NCBI GenBank assembly: GCA_963849955.1
Contig: CAWKJU010000022.1
Span: 6,857-70,856 of the forward strand
Origin: CAWFGW01 sp963849955
GTDB taxonomy: Bacteria; Bacteroidota; Bacteroidia; Cytophagales; JAAEPT01
Length of the DNA stretch: 64,000 bases
Reading direction: 5' to 3'
The translations under genes were made by a program, and so were the position numbers. Below, piece after piece: positions 46,084 to 54,913 of the stretch (its first letter is position 1; every line of letters starts with the position of its first letter). The notes below the pieces were generated by a model. That model worked only from the letters and a program-made list of their open reading frames with translations, made no database searches and had not been told where the DNA came from.

Positions 46084-46761
46084 ATGATGAATCGAATATA
46101 TTTTCTCATAATACTATTAATTACTACAACAACCTCATTTGCACAATCTGCTTATGAGCTTGACCATCATATAGAAATAGGGTTTGGTGTCGGTGCATTA
46201 AACTATACGGGCGATTTAGCTCCAAAACTCACTTATAAAAACGCTTCTCCTGGTTTTCAAGCTTTTTATCGACACAACCATAAAAAAGAAGTTTCGGTAT
46301 TCCGCTTTAATCTTTTAATTGGCGAAGTTAAAGGTTCACACACAATTCCAATACCGAATTTTGGCATAATAGATTCTAGCTTTTCAAGAACAGTAATGGA
46401 GTTAGCCGCCATATATGAATATAATTTTTTCAACTACCGAGACATCAAAGAAAACTTTTTTATGAGTCCTTATCTTTTTGGTGGAATAGCAGCGACAGTT
46501 CTTTTTGGTGATGAAAGCCACGCAACTTTTACCATTCCTTTTGGAGTAGGGGTAAAATACAAACTATCTTCAAACTGGAACCTTGGTCTTGAATACGGGG
46601 TGAGAAAAACATTTTATGATCGAATTGATATGATCAATGAAGATAAATCATTATCTCGCTCAACCCCAGCAGATTGGTATTACTTTCTAGGTCTTAACTT
46701 AAGTTATACATTCTATCAGCAAAAATGCCCCGAGTGTTCACCCAAAGATGTTCGCAGATAA
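46084..46761 (+). CDS. DUF6089-like outer-membrane protein (second, shorter copy)
   Basis: The 225-residue product has a signal peptide (ending TTTSFAQSAYE) and the same core as its neighbour: IGFGVGALNYTGDLAPK, a central FGVGVKYKLSSNWNLGLEYG strand pair, and VRKTFYDRIDMIN. It ends in a membrane strand (LGLNLSYTFYQQK) followed by CPECSPKDVRR. The resemblance to the 326-residue neighbour suggests an old tandem duplication. The ATG at 46084 or 46087 could be used. The function is unknown. Confidence 0.82.
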   Translation: MMNRIYFLIILLITTTTSFAQSAYELDHHIEIGFGVGALNYTGDLAPKLTYKNASPGFQAFYRHNHKKEVSVFRFNLLIGEVKGSHTIPIPNFGIIDSSFSRTVMELAAIYEYNFFNYRDIKENFFMSPYLFGGIAATVLFGDESHATFTIPFGVGVKYKLSSNWNLGLEYGVRKTFYDRIDMINEDKSLSRSTPADWYYFLGLNLSYTFYQQKCPECSPKDVRR

Positions 46762-46828
46762 ATATGCCTTAATAAAAACTTCTTAAAGAAGCTTTTTTTT
46801 GTACCTTGCAGCCCAATTTCTAGGGATT

Positions 46829-47587
46829 ATGAACCAGAAGATCAAAATTGATATACACAAAATTCCACAGCACATTGCCGTTATCATGGATGGGAATGGT
46901 CGTTGGGCTCAAAAAGCGGGAAAAGAACGTGTTTTTGGTCATCAAAATGGCGTTAATGCAGTTAAAGATACCGTTGAAGGTTGCCGTGAATTAGGTGTAA
47001 AATTTCTAACACTTTATGCTTTTTCAACGGAAAATTGGAATCGTCCCGTTGATGAAGTAAATGCTTTAATGGAGTTATTAGTACAAAGTATTGTGAACGA
47101 AACGGACAATCTTCAAAAAAATGATATACGCCTAAACTTTATTGGAGACATCACACGACTGCCTGAAAATTGTAAAAAAACCCTGTTTGAAGTGATTAAT
47201 CAAACAGCTAATAATAAATCCATGACCCTTACTTTAGCACTTAGCTATAGTGGTAGGTGGGATATCGTAAATGCCTTCAAAAGCATTGCACAAGGATTAA
47301 TAAATGGTGAATTGACACCAGATAAAATAAACGAACAACTGATTCAAGACCATTTATCAACCGCGAAAATGCCTGATCCTGAGCTAATAATTCGTACAAG
47401 TGGCGAATTTAGGATTAGTAATTTTCTGCTTTGGCAAATCGCATATTCGGAAATATACATTACCGAAACTTTGTGGCCAGAATTCAGAAAAGAACATTTG
47501 GAAGAAGCTCTTCGTGACTACCAATCAAGAGAGCGAAGATTTGGGAAGACGGGAGATCAGTTAAAGACAGAGACTGTTAGTAGATGA
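46829..47587 (+). CDS. uppS: Isoprenyl (undecaprenyl diphosphate) synthase
   Basis: UppS makes the C55 lipid carrier for peptidoglycan and surface polysaccharides by cis-addition of isopentenyl units. I choose the ATG at 46829 (253 codons including stop) over a TTG-started extension because the protein then begins MNQKIKIDIHKIPQHIAVI, the normal distance before the catalytic MDGNGRWAQ. Other motifs are YAFSTENWNRP and RTSGEFRISNFLLWQIAYSE. Its last 4 bases overlap the bamA start (ATGA), so the two genes are coupled. Confidence 0.95.
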   Translation: MNQKIKIDIHKIPQHIAVIMDGNGRWAQKAGKERVFGHQNGVNAVKDTVEGCRELGVKFLTLYAFSTENWNRPVDEVNALMELLVQSIVNETDNLQKNDIRLNFIGDITRLPENCKKTLFEVINQTANNKSMTLTLALSYSGRWDIVNAFKSIAQGLINGELTPDKINEQLIQDHLSTAKMPDPELIIRTSGEFRISNFLLWQIAYSEIYITETLWPEFRKEHLEEALRDYQSRERRFGKTGDQLKTETVSR

Positions 47588-50112
47588 GAAGTAAGCTTTT
47601 TGTAATTGGAATATTCATTTTTGGCCTATTTTCTAACCTACGTGCTCAAGAGCAGGATTTGATTAGAATTAGTTATGCCAATCCTCAAAAGTACATTATT
47701 AAGGAGATTACCGTAAGTGGTATTGAATACTTAGATAAAAACACCATCATCTCTTTAAGTGGTTTAAAAGAAGGTGATGAAGTCACCATTCCTGGGGATG
47801 CAATCACCAACGCTTTAAAAAAACTTTGGAAACAACAACTGGTGGGTGATATTCAAATCTATATCACCAAGGTGGAAGGCAAAAACATCTCGCTCGAAAT
47901 CTATTTAAAAGAACGTCCTCGTCTTTCCAAATTTTATCTTGAAGGTATTAAAAAAGGTCATTCAAAAGATTTAAGAGAGCAATTTGGTTTTATTACAGGT
48001 CAAAAAATTTCTGACGCTTTAATAAAAAACACTACTAATAAAGTCTATGATTTTTACGAAGAAAAAGGCTATTACGGAACTGAAGTAGACGTAACGCAAT
48101 TTCAAGACACTGCGCTAGACAACCACATCATCTTAAAATATGATGTAGACAAAGGTGAAAAGTTAAAAATTAAAAAAATCAATTTTATTGGTGTCGAAAA
48201 AGTAGATCCTAAAAAGCTTAGGAAAAAAATGAAAGAGACCAAACAAAAGAAGTTTATTAGAATTTTTAAGCGATCTAAATATGTCAAGGATGACTACAAA
48301 CTAGATAAACAAAAATTGATTGCCTATTACAACAACTTGGGAATGCGGGATGCTAAAATTGTTGCCGACTCGGTTTATAAGGTGGACGATAAATATCTCA
48401 ATATTGATATTCACATTGAAGAAGGTAGAAAATATTACTTCAGAGATATTACATGGACAGGAAACTATAAATATAGCTCAGACACATTAAGTAGAGTTTT
48501 ATCCATTAAAAAAGGAGACGTATATAACAAACAACTATTAGATACCCGATTAAATTTTAATCCACAAGGGTTAGATATCAGTTCATTATATATGGATTAC
48601 GGATATCTTTTTTTTAATGTTAACCCAGTTGAAATTGCCATAGATGGTGATAGTATTGATATTGAAATGCGAATTTTCGAAGGTCAACAAGCCACTATCA
48701 ACCGTGTATCCGTTAGTGGTAACACAAAAACGAATGACCATGTGATTATTCGAGAACTCCGGACTATTCCTGGTGAAAAATTCAGACGATCGGATCTTAT
48801 TAGAACCCAAAGAGAACTATCAACCCTTGGGTATTTTGATCCACAATCCATTGGTATTAATCCTAAACCAAACCCTCAAGATGGAACCGTAGATGTAGAA
48901 TATACCTTAGTCGAAAAACCAAGTGACCAACTGCAGCTTTCTGGCGGTTGGGGTGGTGCCGTTGGTTTTGTCGGTTCACTAGGTCTATCCTTTAACAATT
49001 TCTCGATTAGAAATATCCCTAAACCTAAATCATGGAGTCCGCTACCAACGGGTGATGGTCAACAACTTTCAATACGATTTCAGGCAAACTTTGGATTCAG
49101 AGCTTACTCTTTGGGCTTTACAGAACCTTGGTTAGGTGGTAAAAAACCAATCTCTTTTTCTGTCAACCTAAGTAGAAACGAACAAAGGAGATTTAATAAC
49201 GAAGGAACCAAAACAGGACAATTTTCTGTCAACGCTATTTCTGTAAGTATAGGAAAACGTCTAAAATGGCCCGATGATAACTTCACATTAAGACACACGC
49301 TTTCACTGCTTAACTATGATGTAAATAATTTTCAAATCAATCAAGACTGTATAAACTGTAGTGCTAATAACTTGGCTTATACCGCAACGATTTCTAGAAA
49401 TGATTTGGATCAACCATTATATCCTACCACGGGTTCTACGATCTCCTTAAGCGGAGCATTTACTCCTCCTTACTCCCTTTTCGATAAATCAAAAATTGAC
49501 AAACCATTACATGAAGGATTTATCGAGTACCATAAATGGATGTTTGACAATAGCTGGTTCTTTAGATTGACACACAATAGAAAAACTGGCACAGGGTTTG
49601 ACTTAGGAGACCAGAAAAAACAACACCCGCTTGTTCTTAATCTTCGTTCACATTTCGGGTTTATTGGCTCATATAATAGTCAACTTGGAGTTGGACCTTT
49701 TGAACGATTCAAAGTTGGTGGTGATGGTCTTTCAGGAGCAGGATCAAGCTTCTATTTCGGAACGGATATTATTGGTCTCAGGGGTTATGGAAATAACACT
49801 ATCGTAGGTAGTGATGGAAGTGATGGGGTGCTTTATAATAAATTTGTAATGGAATTACGTTATCCTATTGTAATGGGCAATGCTGCAACTATATATGCTT
49901 TAACCTTTTTGGAAGGTGGTAATAACTGGAGTCAGTACAGCAATGTAAACCCTTTTGACATTAAACGGTCTTATGGTATGGGTGTTCGAATATTTATGCC
50001 CGCATTCGGTTTGATTGGGTTTGATTGGGGTAATGGTATAGATGAAATTGAAGGCAAGCCTGGAGTTAATGGCGGTCAATTCCACTTCACAATTGGTCAA
50101 ATGTTACGTTAA
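47584..50112 (+). CDS. bamA: Outer membrane protein assembly factor BamA
   Basis: BamA inserts beta-barrel proteins into the outer membrane. The 842-residue protein has a signal peptide (MRSKLFVIGIFIFGLFSNLRAQ), five periplasmic POTRA domains (about 30-450, for example ITVSGIEYLDKNTI, INFIGVEKVDPKKL and VSVSGNTKTNDHV), and a 16-strand barrel. The conserved loop-6 motif appears as IIGLRGYGNN near 730. The C-terminus reads FHFTIGQMLR, so the usual terminal aromatic is followed by extra residues. It forms a block with uppS before it and two Skp-like genes after it. Confidence 0.96.
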   Translation: MRSKLFVIGIFIFGLFSNLRAQEQDLIRISYANPQKYIIKEITVSGIEYLDKNTIISLSGLKEGDEVTIPGDAITNALKKLWKQQLVGDIQIYITKVEGKNISLEIYLKERPRLSKFYLEGIKKGHSKDLREQFGFITGQKISDALIKNTTNKVYDFYEEKGYYGTEVDVTQFQDTALDNHIILKYDVDKGEKLKIKKINFIGVEKVDPKKLRKKMKETKQKKFIRIFKRSKYVKDDYKLDKQKLIAYYNNLGMRDAKIVADSVYKVDDKYLNIDIHIEEGRKYYFRDITWTGNYKYSSDTLSRVLSIKKGDVYNKQLLDTRLNFNPQGLDISSLYMDYGYLFFNVNPVEIAIDGDSIDIEMRIFEGQQATINRVSVSGNTKTNDHVIIRELRTIPGEKFRRSDLIRTQRELSTLGYFDPQSIGINPKPNPQDGTVDVEYTLVEKPSDQLQLSGGWGGAVGFVGSLGLSFNNFSIRNIPKPKSWSPLPTGDGQQLSIRFQANFGFRAYSLGFTEPWLGGKKPISFSVNLSRNEQRRFNNEGTKTGQFSVNAISVSIGKRLKWPDDNFTLRHTLSLLNYDVNNFQINQDCINCSANNLAYTATISRNDLDQPLYPTTGSTISLSGAFTPPYSLFDKSKIDKPLHEGFIEYHKWMFDNSWFFRLTHNRKTGTGFDLGDQKKQHPLVLNLRSHFGFIGSYNSQLGVGPFERFKVGGDGLSGAGSSFYFGTDIIGLRGYGNNTIVGSDGSDGVLYNKFVMELRYPIVMGNAATIYALTFLEGGNNWSQYSNVNPFDIKRSYGMGVRIFMPAFGLIGFDWGNGIDEIEGKPGVNGGQFHFTIGQMLR

Positions 50113-50126
50113 AAACAGCTTTAATC

Positions 50127-50663
50127 ATGAAAAAACTAATCTTTGTATTACTTTCGGTTTGGGCATTTCAAGTAAGCGCTCAAAAATTTGGATATGTTGA
50201 CACTGAGTATGTACTCAAAAAAGTGCCAGAATATGCAGAAGCTCAAAAAGAGATTGATAAAATATCAATAATATACCAAAAAGAGATTGAAGGAAAATAT
50301 GCTTCTCTTGATTCGATGTTTAATGCTTTTAGAAAAGAAGAAATTCTTCTCACCGAAGAAATGAAACAAAAGCGGCAAGATCAAATCATGCAAAAGGAAA
50401 AAGAGATTAAAGAATATCAAAAGAAAATCTTTGGTTTTGAAGGTCTTGTATTCTTAAAACGTCAAGAATTAATAAAACCAGTACAAGACAAAGTGTTTGC
50501 TGCCGTTAAAAAAGTAGCACAGGGTCATCATTTACAAGTCGTATTTGACAAAGCTTCAGATTTAGTCATGATTTACACCAACCCAACACACGACTATACA
50601 GATTATGTATTAGAAGAATTAGGATTAGGAGATAAAACAGACACCATAGATAATAAAAGATAA
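50127..50663 (+). CDS. OmpH/Skp-family periplasmic chaperone (first)
   Basis: Skp proteins hold unfolded outer-membrane proteins in the periplasm for delivery to BamA. The 178-residue product has a signal peptide (MKKLIFVLLSVWAFQVSAQ), then KFGYVDTEYVLKKVPEYAEA, the family N-terminus, and a long charged coiled coil about 35-125. The C-terminal half returns to the beta core (LQVVFDKASDLVMIY). It lies 14 nt after bamA and 11 nt before its paralogue. Confidence 0.93.
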   Translation: MKKLIFVLLSVWAFQVSAQKFGYVDTEYVLKKVPEYAEAQKEIDKISIIYQKEIEGKYASLDSMFNAFRKEEILLTEEMKQKRQDQIMQKEKEIKEYQKKIFGFEGLVFLKRQELIKPVQDKVFAAVKKVAQGHHLQVVFDKASDLVMIYTNPTHDYTDYVLEELGLGDKTDTIDNKR

Positions 50664-50674
50664 ATAACACAGAT

Positions 50675-51229
50675 ATGAAAAAGATATTAGTAACAGCAGT
50701 ATTAGCTATCGCATCATTAAGTATTCAAGCACAAAGCTTAAAATTGGCTTACACCAATGTGGAGTTCATTTTGGAATCACATCCTAAAATGAAAGAAATT
50801 CAATCAGAGATTGAAACGTTAACTAATCAGTATAGAAAAGACATCCAAACACAAACACAGGAATTTCAAGCAAGAGTCGCTCAATATCAAAAAGGGGAAG
50901 CGATGATGTCTGATATTGTAAAAGCTGATAAGCAAAAAGAACTTCAAGATGCTCAAAATAGAATTGAGGATATGCAAAACAATGCACAAATGAAGTTAAT
51001 GCAAAAGCAAGAAACGTTATTAGCACCTGTCTTAGACGAAATTGAAGCAGCTATCGAAGCTGTAGCTAAAGAAAATGGGTACGACTATGTATTCAATGGT
51101 TCAACAAGTAATGGTACTTCCATCGTTTTGTATGCTAAATCCAAAGGAGATAATTTAACCCTAAAAATATTTCAAAAGCTAGGCATTCCAGTTTCAGAAG
51201 AACTGAAAAAAGAACTAGAGCAAAACTAA
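50675..51229 (+). CDS. OmpH/Skp-family periplasmic chaperone (second)
   Basis: The 184-residue paralogue of the preceding gene has a signal peptide (MKKILVTAVLAIASLSIQAQ), the SLKLAYTNVEFILESHPKMK start and a coiled coil about 35-125. The C-terminal core contains YDYVFNGSTSNGTSIVLYA. Two adjacent Skp-like genes after bamA are usual in Bacteroidota. A strong terminator follows. Confidence 0.93.
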   Translation: MKKILVTAVLAIASLSIQAQSLKLAYTNVEFILESHPKMKEIQSEIETLTNQYRKDIQTQTQEFQARVAQYQKGEAMMSDIVKADKQKELQDAQNRIEDMQNNAQMKLMQKQETLLAPVLDEIEAAIEAVAKENGYDYVFNGSTSNGTSIVLYAKSKGDNLTLKIFQKLGIPVSEELKKELEQN

Positions 51230-51234
51230 AAATT

Positions 51235-51262
51235 AAAAGCGGCCAATGGCCGCTTTTTTTCT
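51235..51262 (+). terminator. Terminator of the bamA-ompH block
   Basis: AAAGCGGCCA and TGGCCGCTTT form a long, nearly perfect palindrome around one central base, followed by a T run. The effective loop is formed by opening the innermost pairs. It ends the uppS-bamA-ompH-ompH transcript 6 nt after the last stop codon. Confidence 0.93.
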
Positions 51263-51322
51263 TTCTAGCCCTTTCCGCTTGTATTTTTTCTTCTATCAAA
51301 ATAGGCATATATTTGAGCGTTT

Positions 51323-52444
51323 ATGCAATTTTCACAAATCGTAGGTCTGTCTCATGTTAAACAATCACTGATTCAATCAGTCGCTGATTCGCATGTTGCT
51401 CACGCACAAATGTTCTTGGGTACCACGGGATCAGCCAACATGGCTATTGCCTTGGCATATGCCTCGTACATCAACTGTGAAAATAGAAACGATAATGATT
51501 CTTGTGGTTTATGCTCTTCTTGTATAAAAATGCAAAAGCACATTCATCCTGATGTACAATATGTCTTTCCAACTTACTCATTAGGTTCAGGAGATAAAGA
51601 TAAACAACGCGCGGAAATTATTGCTAACTGGCGTTCTTTTTTGAGTCAAAACCCATATAGTTCTTTACCAGACTGGGCAAACTTTATTCAGGCCGAAAAT
51701 AAGCAGTGTATTATTTCGGTAGATGAAAGCAGGAATATTGTCAAAAACATTTCTTTAAAAGCATTTGAAGGTGAATATAAAATGGTCTTCATTTGGCTTC
51801 CAGAAATGATGAACCAGGCAGCAGCTAACTCCATCTTAAAAATTTTAGAAGAGCCTCCAGAAAAAACACTTTTCCTGCTCATTTCTAATAGCTTGGAAAG
51901 CAACTTGGCTACCATCATATCGAGAACACAAATAGTAACTATCCCCACTTACCAAGCTAATGAAGTTTCTGAAACACTTCAAAAGGCATTTGGAATCACC
52001 GAAGAGCAAGCCTCACATGCTTCCCAACTGGAACAAAATAATGTTAATGAGGCACTAAAGCTTTGTTTTGGGGAAGAAAGTGATAGCAACGAACTTTTTC
52101 AAACATGGATGCGACTGTGTTTTACACGGAACTTAACCGAACTAGTTACCTTATCTGAAGATTTTCAAAAACTCAGTAAGACGAATCAAAAAGCTTTGTT
52201 ACAGTTTGGAATCAACATGACGCGGAACCTGCTTTTATTTCAAAGCGACTCTAACCAGCTTCTTCGATTAAAAGAGTCTGAAAAAACATTTGTCACTAAC
52301 TTCTCTAAAGTAATTACGATGGATAAAATGATGGCTTTTAGCTCTAGTTTAAATACTGCCTTTTTCCACTTGGAAAGAAATGCAAACCCTAAGATTACTT
52401 TCTTAGATTTATCATTAAACTTATCATCCTTGCTGAAAGCCTAA
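51323..52444 (+). CDS. holB: DNA polymerase III delta' subunit
   Basis: The 373-residue protein is the clamp-loader delta' subunit. It has the AAA+ fold start SQIVGLSHVKQSLIQSV, the zinc-binding cysteines in INCENRN...CGLCSSC near 50-70, and the SRC-like sensor region (LKILEEPPEKTLFLLISNSL, ATIISRTQIV). The Walker A position reads GTTGSANMA, without the GKT lysine, as expected for a delta' that does not hydrolyse ATP. It is separated from the ompH genes by a terminator. Confidence 0.92.
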   Translation: MQFSQIVGLSHVKQSLIQSVADSHVAHAQMFLGTTGSANMAIALAYASYINCENRNDNDSCGLCSSCIKMQKHIHPDVQYVFPTYSLGSGDKDKQRAEIIANWRSFLSQNPYSSLPDWANFIQAENKQCIISVDESRNIVKNISLKAFEGEYKMVFIWLPEMMNQAAANSILKILEEPPEKTLFLLISNSLESNLATIISRTQIVTIPTYQANEVSETLQKAFGITEEQASHASQLEQNNVNEALKLCFGEESDSNELFQTWMRLCFTRNLTELVTLSEDFQKLSKTNQKALLQFGINMTRNLLLFQSDSNQLLRLKESEKTFVTNFSKVITMDKMMAFSSSLNTAFFHLERNANPKITFLDLSLNLSSLLKA

Positions 52445-52448
52445 TTAT

Positions 52449-53366
52449 ATGAAAATTAGAATAGCGACACGTAAAAGCAAGTTAGCCCTTTGGCAAACCT
52501 ATCACATTGAACATCTTCTTCAAAATATAGGGTTGGAAACAGAAATTGTTTCTTTTGATACAAAAGGAGACCAAATACTTGATCGCTCGTTATCAAAGAT
52601 AGGCAGTAAAGGGGTTTTTACTGAAGAGCTTGAAAATGGTTTGTTAAGTGGCGAAGTAGATATTGCCGTACATTCAGCAAAAGATTTACAATCTGATTTG
52701 GGACCAGACCTAGAAATCATTGCCTTTACAAAGCGAGAAGAAGTAAATGATGTATTAGTTGCACTGGATAAGAAAAAATCAATTGAAGGTGATATTGTGA
52801 TTGGTACTTCATCCACGCGAAGAGTGGCATTTTTAAAGCATTTCTATCCCCAAGCAAAAATTGTGGATATGCGGGGTAATTTACAAACCCGGTTCCAAAA
52901 ACTTCAAGACGGACATTGTGATGCCCTTATGTTAGCCTATGCCGGTGTACATCGAATGGAAATGGACGAATATATCTCAGAGAAACTTCCTTTCACCAAG
53001 TTTATCCCTGCAGTAGGTCAAGGTACTATCGCCATTGAAGTTGCAACATCCTTAAGTAAAGAAAAAAAAGAAGCAATACGCACAGCATGCAATGATTCAC
53101 ACACAGAATCATGTTTAAAAGCGGAGCGTGCTTATTTAAAATATTTAAACGGTGGCTGTAGCATCCCCGTGTTTGCCAACTGCACTCACGAACACAAAAC
53201 CTTGACTATTAATGGTGGCATTGTTAGTTTAGACGGACAAAAATTCTTAAAACTAACGTTAACAGCTCCTATTCAAGATGCTGAACTTCTAGGCACCTCT
53301 CTTGCTAAAGAAATAATGGCAATGGGTGGCGAGAAAGTACTAGAAGACATACGAAAAACTTTATAA
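52449..53366 (+). CDS. hemC: Hydroxymethylbilane synthase (porphobilinogen deaminase)
   Basis: HemC polymerises four porphobilinogens into hydroxymethylbilane in haem synthesis. The 305-residue protein has IATRKSKLALWQTYHIE at the start, the VHSAKDLQ segment, RGNLQTRFQKL near 140, and LNGGCSIPV near 235-243 with the cysteine that holds the dipyrromethane cofactor. It starts 4 nt after holB. No other haem gene is adjacent. Confidence 0.97.
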   Translation: MKIRIATRKSKLALWQTYHIEHLLQNIGLETEIVSFDTKGDQILDRSLSKIGSKGVFTEELENGLLSGEVDIAVHSAKDLQSDLGPDLEIIAFTKREEVNDVLVALDKKKSIEGDIVIGTSSTRRVAFLKHFYPQAKIVDMRGNLQTRFQKLQDGHCDALMLAYAGVHRMEMDEYISEKLPFTKFIPAVGQGTIAIEVATSLSKEKKEAIRTACNDSHTESCLKAERAYLKYLNGGCSIPVFANCTHEHKTLTINGGIVSLDGQKFLKLTLTAPIQDAELLGTSLAKEIMAMGGEKVLEDIRKTL

Positions 53367-53375
53367 ATCATAACA

Positions 53376-53999
53376 ATGAAAAAATTCACTTTTATATTAT
53401 TGGCTTTTTTAATTGGCTTGGCTTCAGAAGCGAAAGGACCGAAAAAGAAAAAATATGACTCCGTAGTTACCATCTCTACAGCATATGGTGATATGGTTTT
53501 TATCTTATTTGACGAAACACCAAAACACAAAGCCAATTTCATCGAGTTAGTTAAAAAAGGGTTTTATGATAGCACTACCTTCCATCGCGTCATCAAAGAT
53601 TTTATGATTCAAGGAGGTGATCCTAATTCTAAAAATGACAACCCCTCAGATGACGGTCAGGGGGGGCCAGGGTACACCGTTCCAGCTGAATTTACCGATC
53701 ACAAACATGTAAAGGGTGCACTTGCAGCAGCAAGAAAAGGTGACATGGTAAATCCAAAACAAGAATCCAGTGGTTCGCAATTTTACATCGTGCACAATTC
53801 AGAAGGTACTCCACATCTTGATGGACATTATACCGTGTTTGGGATCATCATAAAAGGAATGGAGGTCATTGATAAAATTGCAAATGCTGAAACTGGTGCG
53901 ATGAACAGACCTATGAAAGACATCCCAATGACAGTGACTGTGGAAGAGGTCAAGCGAAAAAAAATCACAAAAACTTACGGGTATACCTACGATAAATAA
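53376..53999 (+). CDS. Exported cyclophilin-type peptidyl-prolyl isomerase
   Basis: The 207-residue protein has a signal peptide (MKKFTFILLAFLIGLASEAKG) and a cyclophilin domain with TTFHRVIKDFMIQGGDPN near 69-86, GSQFYIVHN near 130-138 and HLDGHYTVFG near 145-154. It is predicted to speed folding of exported proteins. A G7 run (53660-53666) encodes GQGGPG in frame. It starts 9 nt after hemC, and its stop codon overlaps the start of the next gene by one base. Confidence 0.93.
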   Translation: MKKFTFILLAFLIGLASEAKGPKKKKYDSVVTISTAYGDMVFILFDETPKHKANFIELVKKGFYDSTTFHRVIKDFMIQGGDPNSKNDNPSDDGQGGPGYTVPAEFTDHKHVKGALAAARKGDMVNPKQESSGSQFYIVHNSEGTPHLDGHYTVFGIIIKGMEVIDKIANAETGAMNRPMKDIPMTVTVEEVKRKKITKTYGYTYDK

Positions 54000-54910
54000 T
54001 GAAAAAGAAAATTTTAGTTACCGGCTCCAATGGCCTTTTAGGTCAAAAACTTGTTCACTTAATTGCTACTAGTGACTATGATTTAATTGCTACTGCTCGT
54101 GGAGAAAACCGTATGATTTTTCAAGAAGGATATACCTATGCTCAAATGGATATCACTGAAGAAAGTAATGTGAATGAAGTTTTAGAAAAATACCGACCTG
54201 ACTATATCATCAACACTGCTGCAATGACAAATGTTGACCAGTGTGAAGAAGATAAACAAGGGTGTGATTTACTAAATGTAACTGCTGTTCAGTATCTCGT
54301 AAATGCCTGCAATAAGTACAATATTCACTTGATTCATCTTTCTACTGACTTTATTTTTGATGGTGAGGCTGGTCCTTATACGGAAGAGGCGCAGGCTAAT
54401 CCAGTAAGTTACTATGGAGAGAGCAAACTTAAAGCGGAAGAAATAGTTCAGACTTGCACTGCACCATGGGCTATTGCCAGAACCGTATTAGTTTATGGTA
54501 TCTGCGAAGGTATGAGTCGTTCCAACATCATCCTTTGGGTAAAAAATTCTATTGAAAACAAAAAGCCAATCAACGTGGTTAATGACCAATGGCGAAGCCC
54601 TACGCTCGCAGAAGACCTGGCTCAAGGGTGTTTCTTAATCGCTAAAAATAATGCCACGGGCATCTACAATATTTCAGGGGAAGATTTTTTAAACCCTTAT
54701 CAAATGGCCATCTTCACAGCTGATTATTTCAATCTTGACAAATCATTTATAACAGAAACTGATGGGAGCAAATTTTCTCAAACAGCTAAAAGGCCTCCTA
54801 AAACAGGGTTTAGAATCGAAAAAGCAAGAAAAGAATTGGGATATAAACCCCATAGTTTCACAGAAGGAATCCAAATTTTGGATGAACAAATGAAAAAACT
54901 AGAACTATAA
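53999..54910 (+). CDS. RmlD-like NAD(P)-dependent sugar-nucleotide reductase (SDR family)
   Basis: The 303-residue protein has the Rossmann motif LVTGSNGLLGQKL near 6-18, NTAAMTNVDQCE near 72-83, HLSTDFIFDG near 107-116, and the catalytic YYGESKLKAEE near 139-149. This is the RmlD (dTDP-4-dehydrorhamnose reductase) substrate-binding type. No other rml gene is near, so it may reduce a different sugar nucleotide. Confidence 0.88.
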   Translation: MKKKILVTGSNGLLGQKLVHLIATSDYDLIATARGENRMIFQEGYTYAQMDITEESNVNEVLEKYRPDYIINTAAMTNVDQCEEDKQGCDLLNVTAVQYLVNACNKYNIHLIHLSTDFIFDGEAGPYTEEAQANPVSYYGESKLKAEEIVQTCTAPWAIARTVLVYGICEGMSRSNIILWVKNSIENKKPINVVNDQWRSPTLAEDLAQGCFLIAKNNATGIYNISGEDFLNPYQMAIFTADYFNLDKSFITETDGSKFSQTAKRPPKTGFRIEKARKELGYKPHSFTEGIQILDEQMKKLEL

Positions 54911-54913
54911 ATT

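Noticed and set aside
46775..46801. A short CTTCT/AGAAG hairpin followed by T8 before uppS, as a terminator.
   Set aside because: The stem is only about five A/T-rich pairs. It may be weakly active but does not meet the standard of the other terminators; the T run could equally belong to a uppS promoter.
51323..52444. Loss of the Walker A lysine in the delta' subunit as a sign of inactivation.
   Set aside because: Delta' subunits normally do not hydrolyse ATP and often lack this lysine; the rest of the protein is intact.
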